Assembly: GCA_007922305.1 (NCBI GenBank)
Contig: ML677358.1
Coordinates: 8,992,576 to 9,056,575 of the forward strand
Direction of reading: 5' to 3'
Source: Dermatemys mawii
Lineage: Eukaryota; Chordata; Testudines; Dermatemydidae
DNA: 64,000 nt
Shown here in pieces: positions 44,817-58,188 of the stretch. The notes under the pieces were generated by a model. The model was not told the origin of the DNA and did no database searches. It saw only the letters and a list, made by a program, of their open reading frames with translations. Position 1 is the first letter of the stretch; each line of letters starts with the position of its first letter. Both the position numbers and the translations under genes were made by a program.

Positions 44817-47800
44817 TAGTGTTAATTTCTGGGGGTTCATATTGTACCATCATATTATATTTGAAGCAGTACTTTAAATAATTGAACTATTTGAAATAAA
44901 TCAGAGAGTTCTGCCTAAAAAGCAATGACAAGATATGCCTTTTGTCTCCCCGATGATAATTTTTTTAAAAAACATTTTTTGACTAAAAAAAAGTGAAGAA
45001 GAATCTCACATGGAAACAAATAAAAGTTTTTGTACAACTCTTTACTTGTGAATAGCTATAGGCACATGTTTAGACAGTTTAAAGGGTGTAGTATATCTAT
45101 ATATCTTCCCACAACAATTCCTTGATAGGATACCTTGTCACTTGTTGCATCAATCATGAGCATAGTTTAGTGGTATGTAGTTGTAATTATGTTAATGTTG
45201 ACATGTTTTAAAGTCACCACCCATGCAGGTTGGATTATTTGTTGATGCTGTTTATTAAAGTGTTACCAAATCAGCTGTGTGAATAGTTTAAGAACAAACC
45301 TAAGCCAAAACTCACAAGGCTCATCCATGTTAATGATTAATGTCCTGAAAACTTTCATTTTGAAGAACAAAGTGATTTTTAAGTTTATCAGGAATACAAA
45401 GTGTCTGAAACAACAGAACATACTTCTTCAGTCTAATACTCACCATTTAGCTCTTTTTTCAAATTGAGATTAAAAAATAAAATCTTTTAAACAATATAGC
45501 TCCAAGCTCAAGACTAACACATTTCAGTCTGCAGTCAATTTTTTATAGTTGACTTACATACACCATTAAACCTCTGTGTTCACATGGAAATCCTGACACA
45601 ACCATCAGTGCAATGTTGCTGGCAGAATGATTCTGTTGTTTACCTGTACATTTATGTGACTAAACATGCAAACACATGAACATGCCTGCATGTCTGACTA
45701 CATTTACTAGTCTCATAGTGTATCTGCTGTGGACCAGATTTTAACAATAGATATATGAGCAGCTCGTATCCCTGTGTATCTTAGAAAATCAGCTAGTATA
45801 GCAGATCTTTCAAGTTGCGGTTATGTGCTTTGCACACCTAAGAGTAAAGTCAGATCCTTACTGTCGATGTATAAAAATGTCAGATTACAGTTGTACACTG
45901 ACACATGCCAGATGTTTTTAAGGAAGTATCTATCACTCATGCTTATTTCACCTATACAGTTCTGTCTGGTTACACTGTAAGTATTACAGTGACACCACAT
46001 TTAAAGTTCCTTTGGTGCAATTTAGCATTTCACTTTCAGTGATTCACTGAAATAAGGAAATTCATAATCCAACATCCCCTACTTCTGCTCATATAGAATT
46101 TAAATTAATGATGTGAGTATTTTTCTAGAGAGATGAATGACATTTGGGTTTGTTTGAGTTGTCTGTGCATCTGCCATTCAGTCAAGACTTCTGCCTTGGG
46201 TATGAGTCCTGATGGAAACCCCCCAGGGGTTTCCTGCATTCATTGTTGTTTTGATTCTGCTGGCCATCTACAAAGTACTTGGCTGCAGTGGTTCCTAGGG
46301 TAGTGTATTGCCACAACCAGAACTGCAACTTCCCTCTCACTTACTACCTTGAATCAGTGATGCATGACCCTGCTTAGAGTGTCTCAACATCAGACAATAC
46401 TCATTCCTTTATTCTCTGCTGCTATTCTTTAGCTTTTTATGCCTCTCTCACTGCAGCTTACTTCTTTATCTTGGTGCTTTTTCTTGGTAGTGTCAGCATC
46501 TCTGAGTGCTCTGCATTGTTGCCTCAATTTACCAGTGTTGGGTGGAGGTCACAAAAGCAGTAAAGTATGTACATGACTCTTGTCAGAGTCTTAAAGGAGT
46601 CACCGTCCTAGGGGAAAGTTCTTAGCCTACACAACGTCCTGTGTTGCTGTTACGGTGGGACCTCATGAATATCCCCACATGCGCTCTTTCATGCTGTAGC
46701 TTCTTTCAAATAGCTCCTCAAGGAGCGGGGGGAAAAAAGCTAGAATATGATATTTGCTCATTAATCTTCCTGGATCTGGAAGATGAAACAAAGGTTCAAT
46801 AGGAGGACTTGATGACTCAGAGGACTTGTAATGGGCTACAGAGCTGTTAACTTTGTGGTCACTAGTTCTAATCTAGCTGGATCATAGAGACCTAAAGACC
46901 ATAACTATCTGATAGACTACAGAACTAACTCCTCTGTTTGTCATATCAGTTCAGTTCCTGGTGGACTTGTGCCTGCATTATAAAAGCCACTGTTGCTGTT
47001 GAGCTGACTGGTTAGCCATCCCAGCAGACAGCAAGTTCTGAATGATCTTGGATAATGGAATGTCTTCTCACCCTGCTATTTTAATCCTGAGACATGCTCG
47101 GCACCTCACGCTGTCTGCACCAAAACTATTGTGTGCATAAACATGAACTCTAGGGTAACCAGTTCAGCACATTTTATGAGCATTACATCTTCCTACTTTG
47201 TTTTTGTAAAGGAAATCACCGCATCATATACCTTTGAGCCTTGAGGATCCAAATGCACCCAAAGGCCTTTTGTCAATCACCTCTAAACTAAATTGGCCAA
47301 ATATCTCTCACTGTGCATGAGTCTCTCTTCTCCATGTGATGCATAATCACCGCAGAGACCCACCCTCTTCTGTCTGTTTGCATTTAGATGTTTATGAATT
47401 AGCACTGTACTCCAAGCTACTGAGGGCCAAATTCTGGCATCATTACTTAAGTTGAGTAGTTTAATGGAAATCAGTGGGATTATGCAGAGTGAGATATTAC
47501 TCGATGTGAGTAAGGGGCCAGTTTCTGCCATCCTAACTTAACTCATAGAGGTAAGTCATTGAGTGAGAAGGAAGCAGTTGACTGTCCAGGAAAGATAAGC
47601 CTTTGAACAGGCCCTTTGTGGTTTCACTCTGAGCAATGGTATCTCTAGTTAGGAAGCCCATCTGCTTCTCTTTTTTTCACACCTGATATATGGAGTGTTT
47701 AGTTCAAGTCTGAAATAAAGTGAGTTACTGATACTCTTGGTGCATAAGTTTGTTTAAATATAAATGTGATACATGCTGAACTATTAGAAAGTGTCAAAGG

Positions 47801-50800
47801 ATAAAATGTATATAACATGAGGATTCTCAAAGGAGATAGCTGCTGCATTGCTGGGCTTTGCAGAATTCAATTTTTTTTTATCATTTCAACAGCTAATAAA
47901 TTTTTTTTTAGCATTTATTTTTATAAATTTAAATTCACAGTTGTGAGAAATTATGGCAGGTGTCAGAATGCGGGGAGCAGACAGTTAAGGACAGATGTTG
48001 AGATTCAAAAAGTTAGAGCTTGAATTGTTAAATTGTCAACAGCTCATGTCAAACTGTACAAGTAAATAATCTTAAATCAAACTAACTTCTCAACCAGCAT
48101 TTTGCTTTTTTTGCCTATAACTGAATTTCAGTCATCAGTGGAAATACTTTTCATCAGTTTGTGTGTGTGGTGAAATTGACGTTTTACTGACATTCACAGA
48201 TAAAAATCTAATCCGTCGAAGCCTAGTTATTGTGATGAGTCATTTCATATGTATTGGTGAGTATTAAAAAATTCTCTAGAGGATCTATGACTGACTGACT
48301 GCTGTAATAGACTAGAAGGCTTTATTAACCCTCTGCGGTGATCTAGTAATATTGTTAATGTAACACTGGTGTAAGTGGTCATTCAGCAATGTTTCTAGGT
48401 ATCTAAATATCTTGTGATTGTTCCTGGTCTTCTCTCTCCTTCCAAGTCAGAATTGTTTTCTAGTCTTTCAGAGGCATAGGAAAGGGGCCATGTTGGGGTG
48501 TGCATCCATACTCTGGCAAGCCCCAGCTGACAAAATGGCTTTTTGGAGCCATTGGTACCCAGACTGTCAAACTGGCTAGAAGCTCAGGATTGAAAGGTTA
48601 CTAAGGTGGCTGACACGCCCAACCTCTGGTCCTGTCGTAAGCGCAGTTCAGCTGCACCAAAGAATCTGGTCCATTTTGTTTTACTCAGTCCCCAAATTAG
48701 TATTCTCTTAAAAACTAACATAGGAAGTTTTAACTACAAAAATGAGGGATTCAGAATCTAAAGCATTTTCCACATCCACTTCGAACAGTTGAAGTCTGAC
48801 CGAATGTTAGGCAAAAAACACTGAGTCTCTCTCTTGTTCGACTGAGCCGTTTGAACTGTGTACACAAAATACGCATCTGTGTAAAAGAGCCACATAGTAA
48901 TTATGGAATGACCAAATAAGTGTATTTTTTAAAAAAACGTGATTCAAACCCTATGCTGAATTTATTTTCTCCTGTGGTTTATTCTTTGGAATGGCATATA
49001 TTAGTGGAAACAGAGATTCTTCTGGGATGTGACATACACAAGAAAGAAAATGTGAGAGGCTAGAATCAAAGTATTTATTGACTCAGCAAAAGAGCAACAA
49101 GTGAGCATGTTTTTAAAATAATTGTTTAGTTGACGTTCTTCACACAAGTTTCTTGAAATGAACCTGTGTTCTAACAGAAGAGTGGTCTGTTTTCATGTTT
49201 GGGAGATAAAATCACCTAAGATCTACCAAGTGAAAATTGGTTCATGTTCTACAGTTAATGGTTTGGATCTCATAAAATATTGCATCCTGGAAATCACTAG
49301 CACATGCTTTTGTGTCATTTTAGATGAAAGAGAAAAGTAGTAGTTTCCTGCTGAAAAATGTTCTGCATCCAACTTCTTTTTAAGATGAATATGATTTTGC
49401 TGTTTAGATGTTGGACCAAATTCTGCTCTCCGTTACACTGGCAGGCACAATAACCTCATTGACACTGGTATAATACAGATCAAAATCTGGCTTTTGGACT
49501 GTGGTTTCTTGCCATAACTTACAACAGGTGGCAATGTGGGCTTTGAAATCAGAACACTTTAAGTGGCAAGCAGATTTTCAGATCCCTACTAATATTTTCT
49601 GGGTTCATGAATCGATTTGATGAAATACCATGACAACCAATTTGAGCAGGACTCTACGCCACATGAAACACATTATAAATACTCTTGTAAAATCCACATC
49701 TTTGTACCACATGAAAAGTTGGTTCCTAAAAGTAGTCATTCACAGAGGATGCTGGCTAGTAGTAATTTTGGCAATCATGAAATAGTTGCGTTGACATCCA
49801 CATGCACAACCACAGAGTGCTCTGACTTGAATATACTTAGCAACGGGACATTATTGTCCCATAAATCATCTTCCAGCTATTGCCTTTTCTTTCTGCTTTT
49901 ATTCCTGCTCCTCTGACTAGTTTTATTGAAAAAAATGGGTAATCAGTAGAGATTTGCTTTTTCACAGGAAAACTCTTTCCATGTCATCAATTTGACAACC
50001 TCAGTGCTTGAAAACATCAGCTGTGTTCTCCTTTCACCATTCTTCTGAATTATTTTTCTCCTTTTTTCCTCAGTAGGGAAGTTCTTCTCATGGGCATTGT
50101 CAATATAATTTCCTTAAACAGTTATTTTTCTTGTAGGGGTTTATTAAGTTTTCAATTTGTCGTAGAAGCAAAGCATGTACTTGCCTGATATTTAGAAGTG
50201 TGGATGTCAAAACTTATATTCTTACCGAGTGCTCTACATTTAAGAACTGCCATATCTAATCAGACCATATTGTTTAGTATTCAGAGGAATGGGCAAGAAA
50301 GTCACCAGTAGGCAGTTACGGAATTACTTGTCCAAAAAGAAAGCTTCTTCCTAACCTCATCAGTTAGAGCTTGGCTTATTCCTTGAAGCCTGAGAGTTTA
50401 CAATCTCCAAACTTTCGAATTTGGGCAGATCTTCAGTTACTGTCAGTTCTCTTAGCTCCATGGAAAACAATATGTTAGATCAATTTATGTCAGCTGAACT
50501 TCCCTTGTTTTTGAAAAAAGATCCTTACTATTGTAAGGATGTTTTGGGTTTTTTTTAAGTTTGCAGTGTAAATGTTGATCCATAATTGATTTTTTTCCTT
50601 TTGTAAGTAGAGATCTGGACCATAGATCCAAGAATCTTAAAATATGGGGGTGTTTGAATGTGGTGGCGTAAGCCCACCCCTACCTTTAACTGTGTGTCTC
50701 CTCTAAACCCGCTGGAAATTATTTATTTCCCTAAAAGTTAGTTTGCTTCTGGGATTGGGAGAAAAGCTTTGGAGATATCAAACAAAATAATAGGGTGTTC

Positions 50801-51237
50801 AAGAAAATACCTTGCATGCAAACCATAGCTGGCATGAAAAATAGTTGGCATTAAATAGTTGGCATGAAAACCATTAAGTCTGAAGTTTCATTCAAATCAA
50901 AATGTAACTGTGGTTCTAATGGTATAGTAGACAACGTCTTCAGGAAATATAAATTTAAGTGATTCACGGTAGGAGTTTTATTCAGCCTCTAAATTGTATT
51001 TTAAATTAAAGGGTAAATCTTGTCTCATGTCCAGGTTCAGGGTTCCTTTCGAGTAGTAACATTCTCTAAACTTTTTAATCAAGCTGTTGAATTTTTACAG
51101 GCCTTCAGTAAGTTTGAGGAATCCAGTGTCCTCAAATGGTATCATATAACTAGCTGTTGCTAATGTAGTTTCTTAAAAGAAGGGGAAAAAACCCTGATTA
51201 AATAGTCCTTAGAATATGGACTTGTCTAAGCCTCGTA

Positions 51238-51519
51238 AAGTACCTTTGTGGTTTGAATTAATTAATTACTTAATTAAGTAATAATATGTATATAATATAT
51301 ATAAGTATATATATATTATATATATACATAATATATATTATATATACATATATAATATGTATTAATAAGTACAGTGTTTTAAGGGTATATTCTCGTCTCA
51401 GTGGTAAGCAATCCAGGATCACACCCTGGGAAATATGCTGGATAAAATATCTGGTACTTATATTTAGATATAACTTTTTAAAAAGTTATATCTAAATGTA
51501 AGTACCTTTGTGGTTTGAA
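51238..51519. repeat. AT-rich block framed by 20-bp direct repeats and ending in a 54-bp palindrome
   Basis: Two identical 20-base sequences (AAGTACCTTTGTGG followed by TTTGAA) at 51238-51257 and 51500-51519 enclose 242 bp. The left part (51258-51365) is TA/TAATTA-rich. At 51453-51506 the two 27-base halves form a palindrome without a loop, with one mismatched pair; its right end overlaps the right direct repeat. The layout looks like an insertion with a target duplication, but could equally arise from a local duplication with a snap-back event. Confidence 0.85.
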
Positions 51520-52138
51520 GTTAACATTATGCCTAATTCTTCTACTAACTTCATGGGTGAGACCAAGGTCACATTTGGCAATAAGTGTATTTAGATTTCC
51601 TTCCTCTCCACTGGGCTGGTACAGGGAAGCTTTGTGGGGTACTTATAATAAGCAGAACCCACTAAAGAATGCATGTTAGATTGGTACTGCGTTTGAATAT
51701 TGGAAGTTCGTTGTGGCACTTTAATGCAAGAATTGACGTAGAGACAATTTTACTCTTACAGTCAAAAGAAAGAGTTGCACATTACATCAAATTACAATTT
51801 TCAGTGTTTGGCGTTGATTGAAGTTAGTGTATAACTAGAAACATTGTAAACCTCTTGCAAAAGTATGACTAATATATTTAAAATTATATTAGTTGTGTTA
51901 CCATAGTCCCTAGAGGATCAGGTCGCTATAGTACTACACACTGTACAAAAAATTGAGACATCACTATTTTTTTAACGATTTAATCTCAGCCACATATATG
52001 AATGAACACAATAGGTCTTGGCTAAACCTAATCTAGATTGCATGGTGGGAATTTAATGAATGATTTTTCTGGTTTAAAAAAAACAAAAAAACCTAAATAA
52101 CTTTGGCCTCTACTACCTTATAGCTGACTCTCTTTTTG

Positions 52139-52357
52139 AAGAGACAAGATGGATGAAGTAATATCTTTAATTGGATCAACTTCTGTTGGTTGCAGAGACA
52201 AGCTTACCCAGAGCTCTTCAAGTCCTGAAGAAGAGCTCTGTGTAAACTTGAAAGCTTGTCTCTCTCACCAACAGAAGTTGGTCCCATTAAAGATATTACT
52301 TCACCCACCTTGCCACTTGAATATCCTGGGACCAATGCAGCTACAACACCACTGCAT
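52139..52357 (+). mobile_element. Foldback retroposon, second family (gatattacttcacccacc type)
   Basis: The left arm 52145-52220 ('aagtaatatctttaattgga', 'tcaacttctgttggttgcag', 'agacaagctt', 'agagctcttca') is an imperfect reverse complement of the right arm 52225-52312 ('gaagaagagctctgtgtaaa', 'aagcttgtctctctcaccaa', 'cagaagttggtccc', 'aaagatattacttcaccc'). The right arm continues into the family's 3' end 'tcctgggaccaatgcagcta' then 'caacaccactgcat'. The arms overlap in content, as in the element at 7420-7616. No clear target duplication was found. The short frames here are translations of the repeat. Confidence 0.75.
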
Positions 52358-52804
52358 TTCTCCTTTTTTAAGCATCCCGCCACTAGCAGGTGAGACCATT
52401 GCAAACTAGTGAGCACTTGAGCTGTTTTAAGACATTCTGCCTAACAAAGGGGATTGCATTACACCCTTAGGGCCAACTGTCTCACAAATAAGACTTTGAT
52501 CTTCACTTTTGTGACAGTTACTCTTTTGGCTAGCATGCTGAAGACAAATAGAGTAGAATGATTGTGCAACCTGCCGTATCACTCCTCACCTCACACACTG
52601 GTTTGAAAAAAATGAAACCCGAAGCAAACAGTAGAAATTGTTTGACACAGGATACTTGATGGGGAGGTGGCTTCATATCTGGTGTACAAGTGACAGTTGA
52701 ATAAAGAGCTGAGATCTAGCCCTAGAGACTAACTTCTGTCATGTGACTGGAGGGAGGAAGTAAAGATCAGTCTTTTACCAACACTTGTGTCACACTGTTA
52801 TTAT

Positions 52805-53155
52805 ATGGTGTCAGAAGAAAATGAAATATCTGGTAAAATGGAGATAATTAAGGCGCCCAAATCCCTCGGCTGGAAGGAAACCTGGCACAGAGCAGGAGGT
52901 GGTGGTTACTCCATTTCCAAATTTTTAATGGAAGCAGTTGGTATTGCAAAGAAGTTGGAATGGGTGGAATCCTCCACATTGCTGCAGAGGATAGACCTGG
53001 AAGCAGTGAAGATCTACAATCCCCTGGGAGCATGGAAAGGATGGCAAAACATTCAAAAGTGTCACCTGAAAATATTGCCAGGTGAGACCAGTGACGATTA
53101 CATTATAGGCTTGCATAATGAAGTTCAGTCACATGTATTTGAACAAATGGACTAA
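52805..53155 (+). pseudogene. Ty3/gypsy-type retrotransposon gag fragment (decayed)
   Basis: An open stretch ending at TAA 53153-53155 contains FLMEAVGIAKKLEWVESSTL (about 52922-52981) followed by an EAVKIYN motif and, after a deletion, LPGETSDDYIIGLHNEVQS. This order resembles the gag-like N-terminal region of vertebrate Ty3/gypsy elements (a 'YMEATGL..K....SSTLL' block, an 'EALEIYN' block, then a 'PGET...Y...LR' block), as I recall those families. The region between the blocks is shortened, and no zinc knuckle, protease or reverse transcriptase follows. The element lies in the sense orientation of TCF7 intron 3. A domesticated gag is less likely given the internal loss. Confidence 0.6.
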
Positions 53156-53336
53156 CTAGAAACCAAATTGTTTGTGACTTAATTTATAATTCAGTCAAAA
53201 ACCATGGTTATTGCCACGTCAAGTCCAATTCTTGCATAGTACTGGGGTTGTTTGCATGACTAGTGAAAATGGCTTCCTAGACTGTAAGTAGCAGGGAAAG
53301 AACAGAAGTGCATGTAAATAAAACTATATTCTGAGG

Positions 53337-53539
53337 CAGGGGCCGGCACCCTTTCGGCGTTCCAGGCCAATGGGGGCTGCGGGAAGCACCGGCCAGCACA
53401 TCCCTTGGCTCGCGCTGCTTTCCCTAGCCAATGGGAGCTGCGATCGGCCAAACCTGCAGACGCAGCAGATTAGCAAACCTGCCCGGCCTGCCAGGGAATT
53501 TACACTGGTGGGCCGCGTGCCAAAGGTTGCCGATTCCTG
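53337..53539. mobile_element. Non-autonomous hAT-like transposon
   Basis: The ends CAGGGGCCGGCACCCTTTC and AAAGGTTGCCGATTCCTG are imperfect inverted repeats of the hAT family whose usual end reads CAGGGGTCGGCAACCTTT. Flanks TTCTGAGG (53329-53336) and TTCTAAGG (53540-53547) match at seven of eight positions, as for a hAT target duplication. The GC-rich interior includes the recurring 'ccaatgggagctgcg' type motif. No transposase is encoded. Confidence 0.88.
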
Positions 53540-54014
53540 TTCTAAGGGATTAAGGCAGAATACTAGGATAAACAATGAGACCGGATTTGGCTTCAGTAAG
53601 TGTGCAGGCAGAGGTGTCCAACACAGAGGCTGGTGTCATTCTTATAATGACATTCAAAATGGTTGGTAGATGTGTCTCTCTTGGCACAAGTTGGGGAAAA
53701 AAATGCAAAAGCAAATACATGAACTGTGAATTCCAACCATGAAACACACTTAAAGGAGTTGTGCCTGCTTCCACCAGGCTGGATTTAACCCTCTGTATAT
53801 AGCATATAGATTCTAGTAAGGTGTTCATATTTATTTATTTGTAATTGAGTGATCTTATTGATGTAGGGCGCGAGGTGCTTTGCCTGATAGCACAACATGT
53901 AAATATCTGAGTGTGCATTAGTATAGAAGTTATATATGGGACAATAGAGAACCTTTGAGTCATGTAAGTAGTGGGGGATGTTACCAAAATTTGTGGAAGA
54001 GAAATTGGATGGGC

Positions 54015-54175
54015 TTGTGAATAAAGTACAGGTCTGAGAGTCAAGAGAACCTGTGTCCTATCCCAGCTCTGACATTAACTCCCTCTGTGAAATTAGTCTT
54101 TACTTCACTGTGCTAAAATTTTCCTGGAGGCTTAATTATTCATTGTTTTGTAAGGTGTGTAGGAAGCACTGAAAG
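54015..54175 (+). mobile_element. MIR-like SINE
   Basis: The copy reads 'aggtctgagagtcaagagaa', 'cctgtgtcctatcccagctc', 'tgacattaactccctctgtg', then 'ctttacttcactgtgctaaa', following the MIR order (tRNA-like head, core, 'cctca...tgtaaaat' 3' part). Confidence 0.6.
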
Positions 54176-54311
54176 GAAAGCCATATCAAATTTAAAAACA
54201 AATATCTTGTCCAAAACCCACTGTCAACATACTAAGGTGATGGGCATTTTAGAAATACTCAGAGCAGTTAAAAAACCAAAAAACACCCTAATGGTTCCTT
54301 TTTACATTTAA

Positions 54312-54560
54312 GATTAGCAGCTGTGTTAGTCTGTATCCGTAAATAAGTAAGATGTATTTATATACACAGAAAGCAAAAAAAGTTGTACCTTACCATACCT
54401 CTTAGAATTGGCATGGTAATGTACAACTTTTTTTTGCTTTCTGTGTGTATAAATACATCTTACTTCTGTTCCATTCTATGCATCCGATGAAGTGGTCTAT
54501 AGCCCGCGAAAGCTTATGCTGAAATAAGCTGGTTAGCCTCTAAGGTGCCACAAGTATTCC
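54312..54560. mobile_element. Foldback retroposon with 52/53-bp arms and 16-base loop
   Basis: The left edge 'ttagcagctgtgttagtctg' is the antisense 3' end of the same retroposon family as 7420-7616. It passes into an arm at 54345-54396 that pairs almost perfectly with 54413-54465 across a 16-base loop. The sequence then continues in sense orientation from 'ctatgcatccgatgaagtgg' to 'aaggtgccacaagtattcct' (to about 54560). It is thus a third head-to-head structure. No target duplication could be assigned. Confidence 0.75.
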
Positions 54561-56490
54561 TGTTGCTTTCTACAGCATGTATTTCTGATTGTTAAACAAA
54601 TAGCAACTTTATAGTCTTTCAGCAAGTTGCAGGTGACTCCAAACCACTGTGGGCCCCCCCCCCAACCCGCCTCCCAGCAATGGACATTTTGTTTTACTTG
54701 AAAAAACAAATAGCTTTTCCAACATAAATGATAAATTCCATAGTGTGGTGGTAGCTGGATAGAATTGTCATGAGTGTATGATCCCAAAATGTTTTCTAAG
54801 ATACATGTACTATACAAATCCGTGTTATTAATCTGACAACAAAGTGTCATTGCTTATTTACCAGCTTGTAACATGCTGATGAGAAAAACCTCAATGGTTG
54901 TACTACATACTTTTTGGACACATGTACCAAACCTCTGGATATGCTTAATTCAAATTCCTTGTTGTAAAGAAGCCTGTTTAACTTGGAACATTTTTTACTT
55001 GAACAGTAATCTCTGGGAAATCATTTGTTAACTGTAGTTAGCAGCCAGTCTGTCAGTTAATGGCTTGAGGCAAAGTCAGAAGCAAATAGGATCCTTTCAT
55101 ATGACACAGAAAGATTTATAATGAAAATATTAGAAGACTCTCTGTCAACTGGATATAAACCAAATTTTGAAGACATAAAGGAACTAGGAGTTACTTGGCT
55201 GCATAAGTGAGTCTTACTAGCACGTCTGTTTGTAAAATATTAAAGCCATCAATCATGCCTATGTTTTGGCTTTTAATTCTCTGCTCTTCAGACCAAGAGC
55301 AACAGGTGAGAGCATGCAGACACACGTGTTCACGCAGGCTGTCTGCACATTGCTCGACACCTCTTGCATTGCAGCACATTGGGAGTTCTCTGGGCCCAGA
55401 AGAGAATCACAGTTCAGACCGCTGGAGGAATCAACCAAAGCCAGCTTTAGTGACACTCTTCAGAATTTGTCTGTGACAAAATTCTCCCAAACCCCACATG
55501 GGTTTCATAGCAGAAAGTGGGAGGTACAGATTGTATCGATTCTAAATAAAAGTATGGCTTTTTTCATGTAGGTAACAAGAGTTATCTGCTGCTTTTTCTG
55601 AAGAACATCCCAGGCACAATTATATCCTCAAATTGCTGTTTACATTCATCCAGATGCTGTGCAGGAGGAAGCCAAGCAGCAGATATGGCCCAGAATTCAC
55701 GGGAAGGGGAGTAAAGACGTCTACTTGGTCTACTCTAAAACCTCTCCATCTCCGTGCAAGGATGGGGAGTAGCTGCCATAAGCAGCAATTCTCTTGGTAA
55801 CCCACAAAAGCCAGCAGAAATTAATACTGCTTCCTGCAGCAGGATTTTCCATTCCATCCTGTCTTTGCACCAAAGTGGTGAGGTGTGGGCACTGCCAAGA
55901 AATCAGTAGCAGCATGGGCAAGTTATGTGGCCAAAAGCTATTCAACCCAGACAGAAGTACAGATAGGCTGGTTCTCCGTGCCCACAGGATGTGTGTCTGA
56001 GGCCAGATTTTTGGCCTTCATATGATTTGAAGATACCCCCGTCTGCAGCTGCAGTCCCTCCCTCCCCTTAGGGGAAAACAGGGTGGTAACTCAGTGAGCT
56101 GAACCCTGCAGAGGTTTAGGAGCGCAGCCATGGAAGGGAAGATTTGGCTTATTATTGTGGAACGTTGTGTTGCCAGGACTAAGTTTTGGGACAAAACTAA
56201 CAGTGTGGAAACAAATGCAGTCAGCTTTACTGAACTGGCTTGTAGGTTACTTTATAGTGTGTGTGTCTTGTAAAAGGCAAGATTTCCCTTTCATATCCAT
56301 GCAGCAAAGCTTGACTCTGACATCCAGGGCTGCCTATAGGTGCAGAACTCTCATCAGGAACTCCCATGTGGATATGAGAGAGGAATGTGGTTCTAAGTGG
56401 TGTTTCAGAAAAATCCGGTGGAATTATTCCTTTTAAAATTGTTGTACTCCTTATATCTCACTTGGAACGAGCAACAGCTCTAAAGTCAGA

Positions 56491-56590
56491 GTTTAAGGTC
56501 AACAGGGGCTCTGAGATCATCTAGTCTTATCCCCTGTACAACACAAGCCATTTAAATTTCACCCATTTACCCCTGTATCGAGTCCCATGT
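56491..56590 (+). mobile_element. CR1 3'-region fragment
   Basis: The motif order 'aggtcaacaggggctctgag', 'atcatctagtcttatcccct', 'gtacaacacaagccatttaa' follows the sauropsid CR1 3' region ('gatcatctagtctgacctcc', 'tgcacaacacaggcca'). Truncated and diverged. Confidence 0.65.
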
Positions 56591-58188
56591 AGCGAACCCC
56601 TGTAATAAGAGATGAGCACAGATTTCAAGGATATTCAGTCTCATTTAAGACATCCTCATTTTGCAGATGAAGATGCATAAACTCATCTTCAAACCAAGTT
56701 TTGAAGCACTGCGCTACTCAGCAGTTTGACTCATGCTTCATGCTGCTCTAATTATCTCAATTACACTTAACTTCTCCAAGCAATGCGTTGGAACCCATTT
56801 CCTGAAATGTGACATTCCATGATCCCAGGAACAGGGATTTAAACTGGTTCTATAATTGCACCATATAGGTACCTGATTGGAATACCCATCATTCGCATTA
56901 AAAGTTGTCCTTCCTACCTCATCAGCAGAGCCAAGGAAAGCCATTGCTACCTCAGAATTTCATCAGAGAGCAGACCAGAGATCCCTAGCTTTACTAAATT
57001 TGTTTTGGGACCACCATATTATTCAGTCGTCTCCTTAATCTGCCTCTCTTAGTTGAGAGCTGCTCTTTATGGTGCCCCATGCCATTGCTGGAGAGGATAA
57101 GGCTATTATAGTTCTAACACGCTCATACTGATATGATTTTTTTTTTTAAAGTCTTCTCTCCATTTCCCCACCCCTGCCCATATTTTTGACGATAACTTGT
57201 AAGATTCCACTTGCATGGGCAATATCATGTCTTTCATGATTAGGTGCAATACATAACAACGTACAGTATTAAATGTAACTTTCTGGTCCTCCTGAGCCTA
57301 GTGGAAGAACATTCAACATCCCTTTGGCTCTGAGTATGTGAGGAATGCATGGATTGTGAATAACTAGGTGCTAATTTATTTATTGGTGACAATCCTTTCA
57401 CCCATAAAGCCTGTATAATCCACACCCCAAGCCCAGGGCAAGGCTGTGGGACCCATCCATGGATGCTGCTGTAATTTATATGCTTGAGTGGTCACCCTTC
57501 CCATGCTACTTACGTGAGATGCTAAGGGTGCTGTAGCCATGTAACTGCAATTGCCCCCATCATCCTATCCCTTCCAGCTGTATTAGGGCTGGCACCAAGT
57601 TTAATCATTCCCCTCCATCCTGGTGTGCAGATGAAATGGAGATCCCCTTTCACAGCCATTCCACTTGCATTCTTCCCTCCTCCAATCAAACTAGTAATGT
57701 AAGTTGCATGTATGGACCCTACATGGGTTAGTTTCATGGATGCAGGGATATGTTTCACACTAGCTATTTTGTTATATAAAGTCCCTCTGCACTAAGTACG
57801 ATGGTAATTAGCAAATGCACAAACACTTAATCTTGTGATCATGGCAGGCAGATTAGCTCTTCTGCCAGCTTTGCAATTTCTGTGCCAGTTTTGGTTTTAA
57901 TTGCAAATACATTACTGCCAAGTCCGTTGCATATTGTAGCACTAGGCAAATTAAAATATTTGGGCACAGTTGGGTTGGGCAAGTTTCAGTTAAGAAATTA
58001 ATTGCCGCTGCCAACCTTAAATACAAACTCAAAGACCTTTCTCTCTCTGCACCCGTTTCCAAATTGCGGTCTGCACTGATGTGTTAAGAAGCTCTACCAA
58101 TTTTGTGCAGCAAATTCCTGTTTCTTTCAACTCATGGTCAAGAAATTTTGTAGGTATACAGCTCTATCACATAGAATCCAGTGGACCA

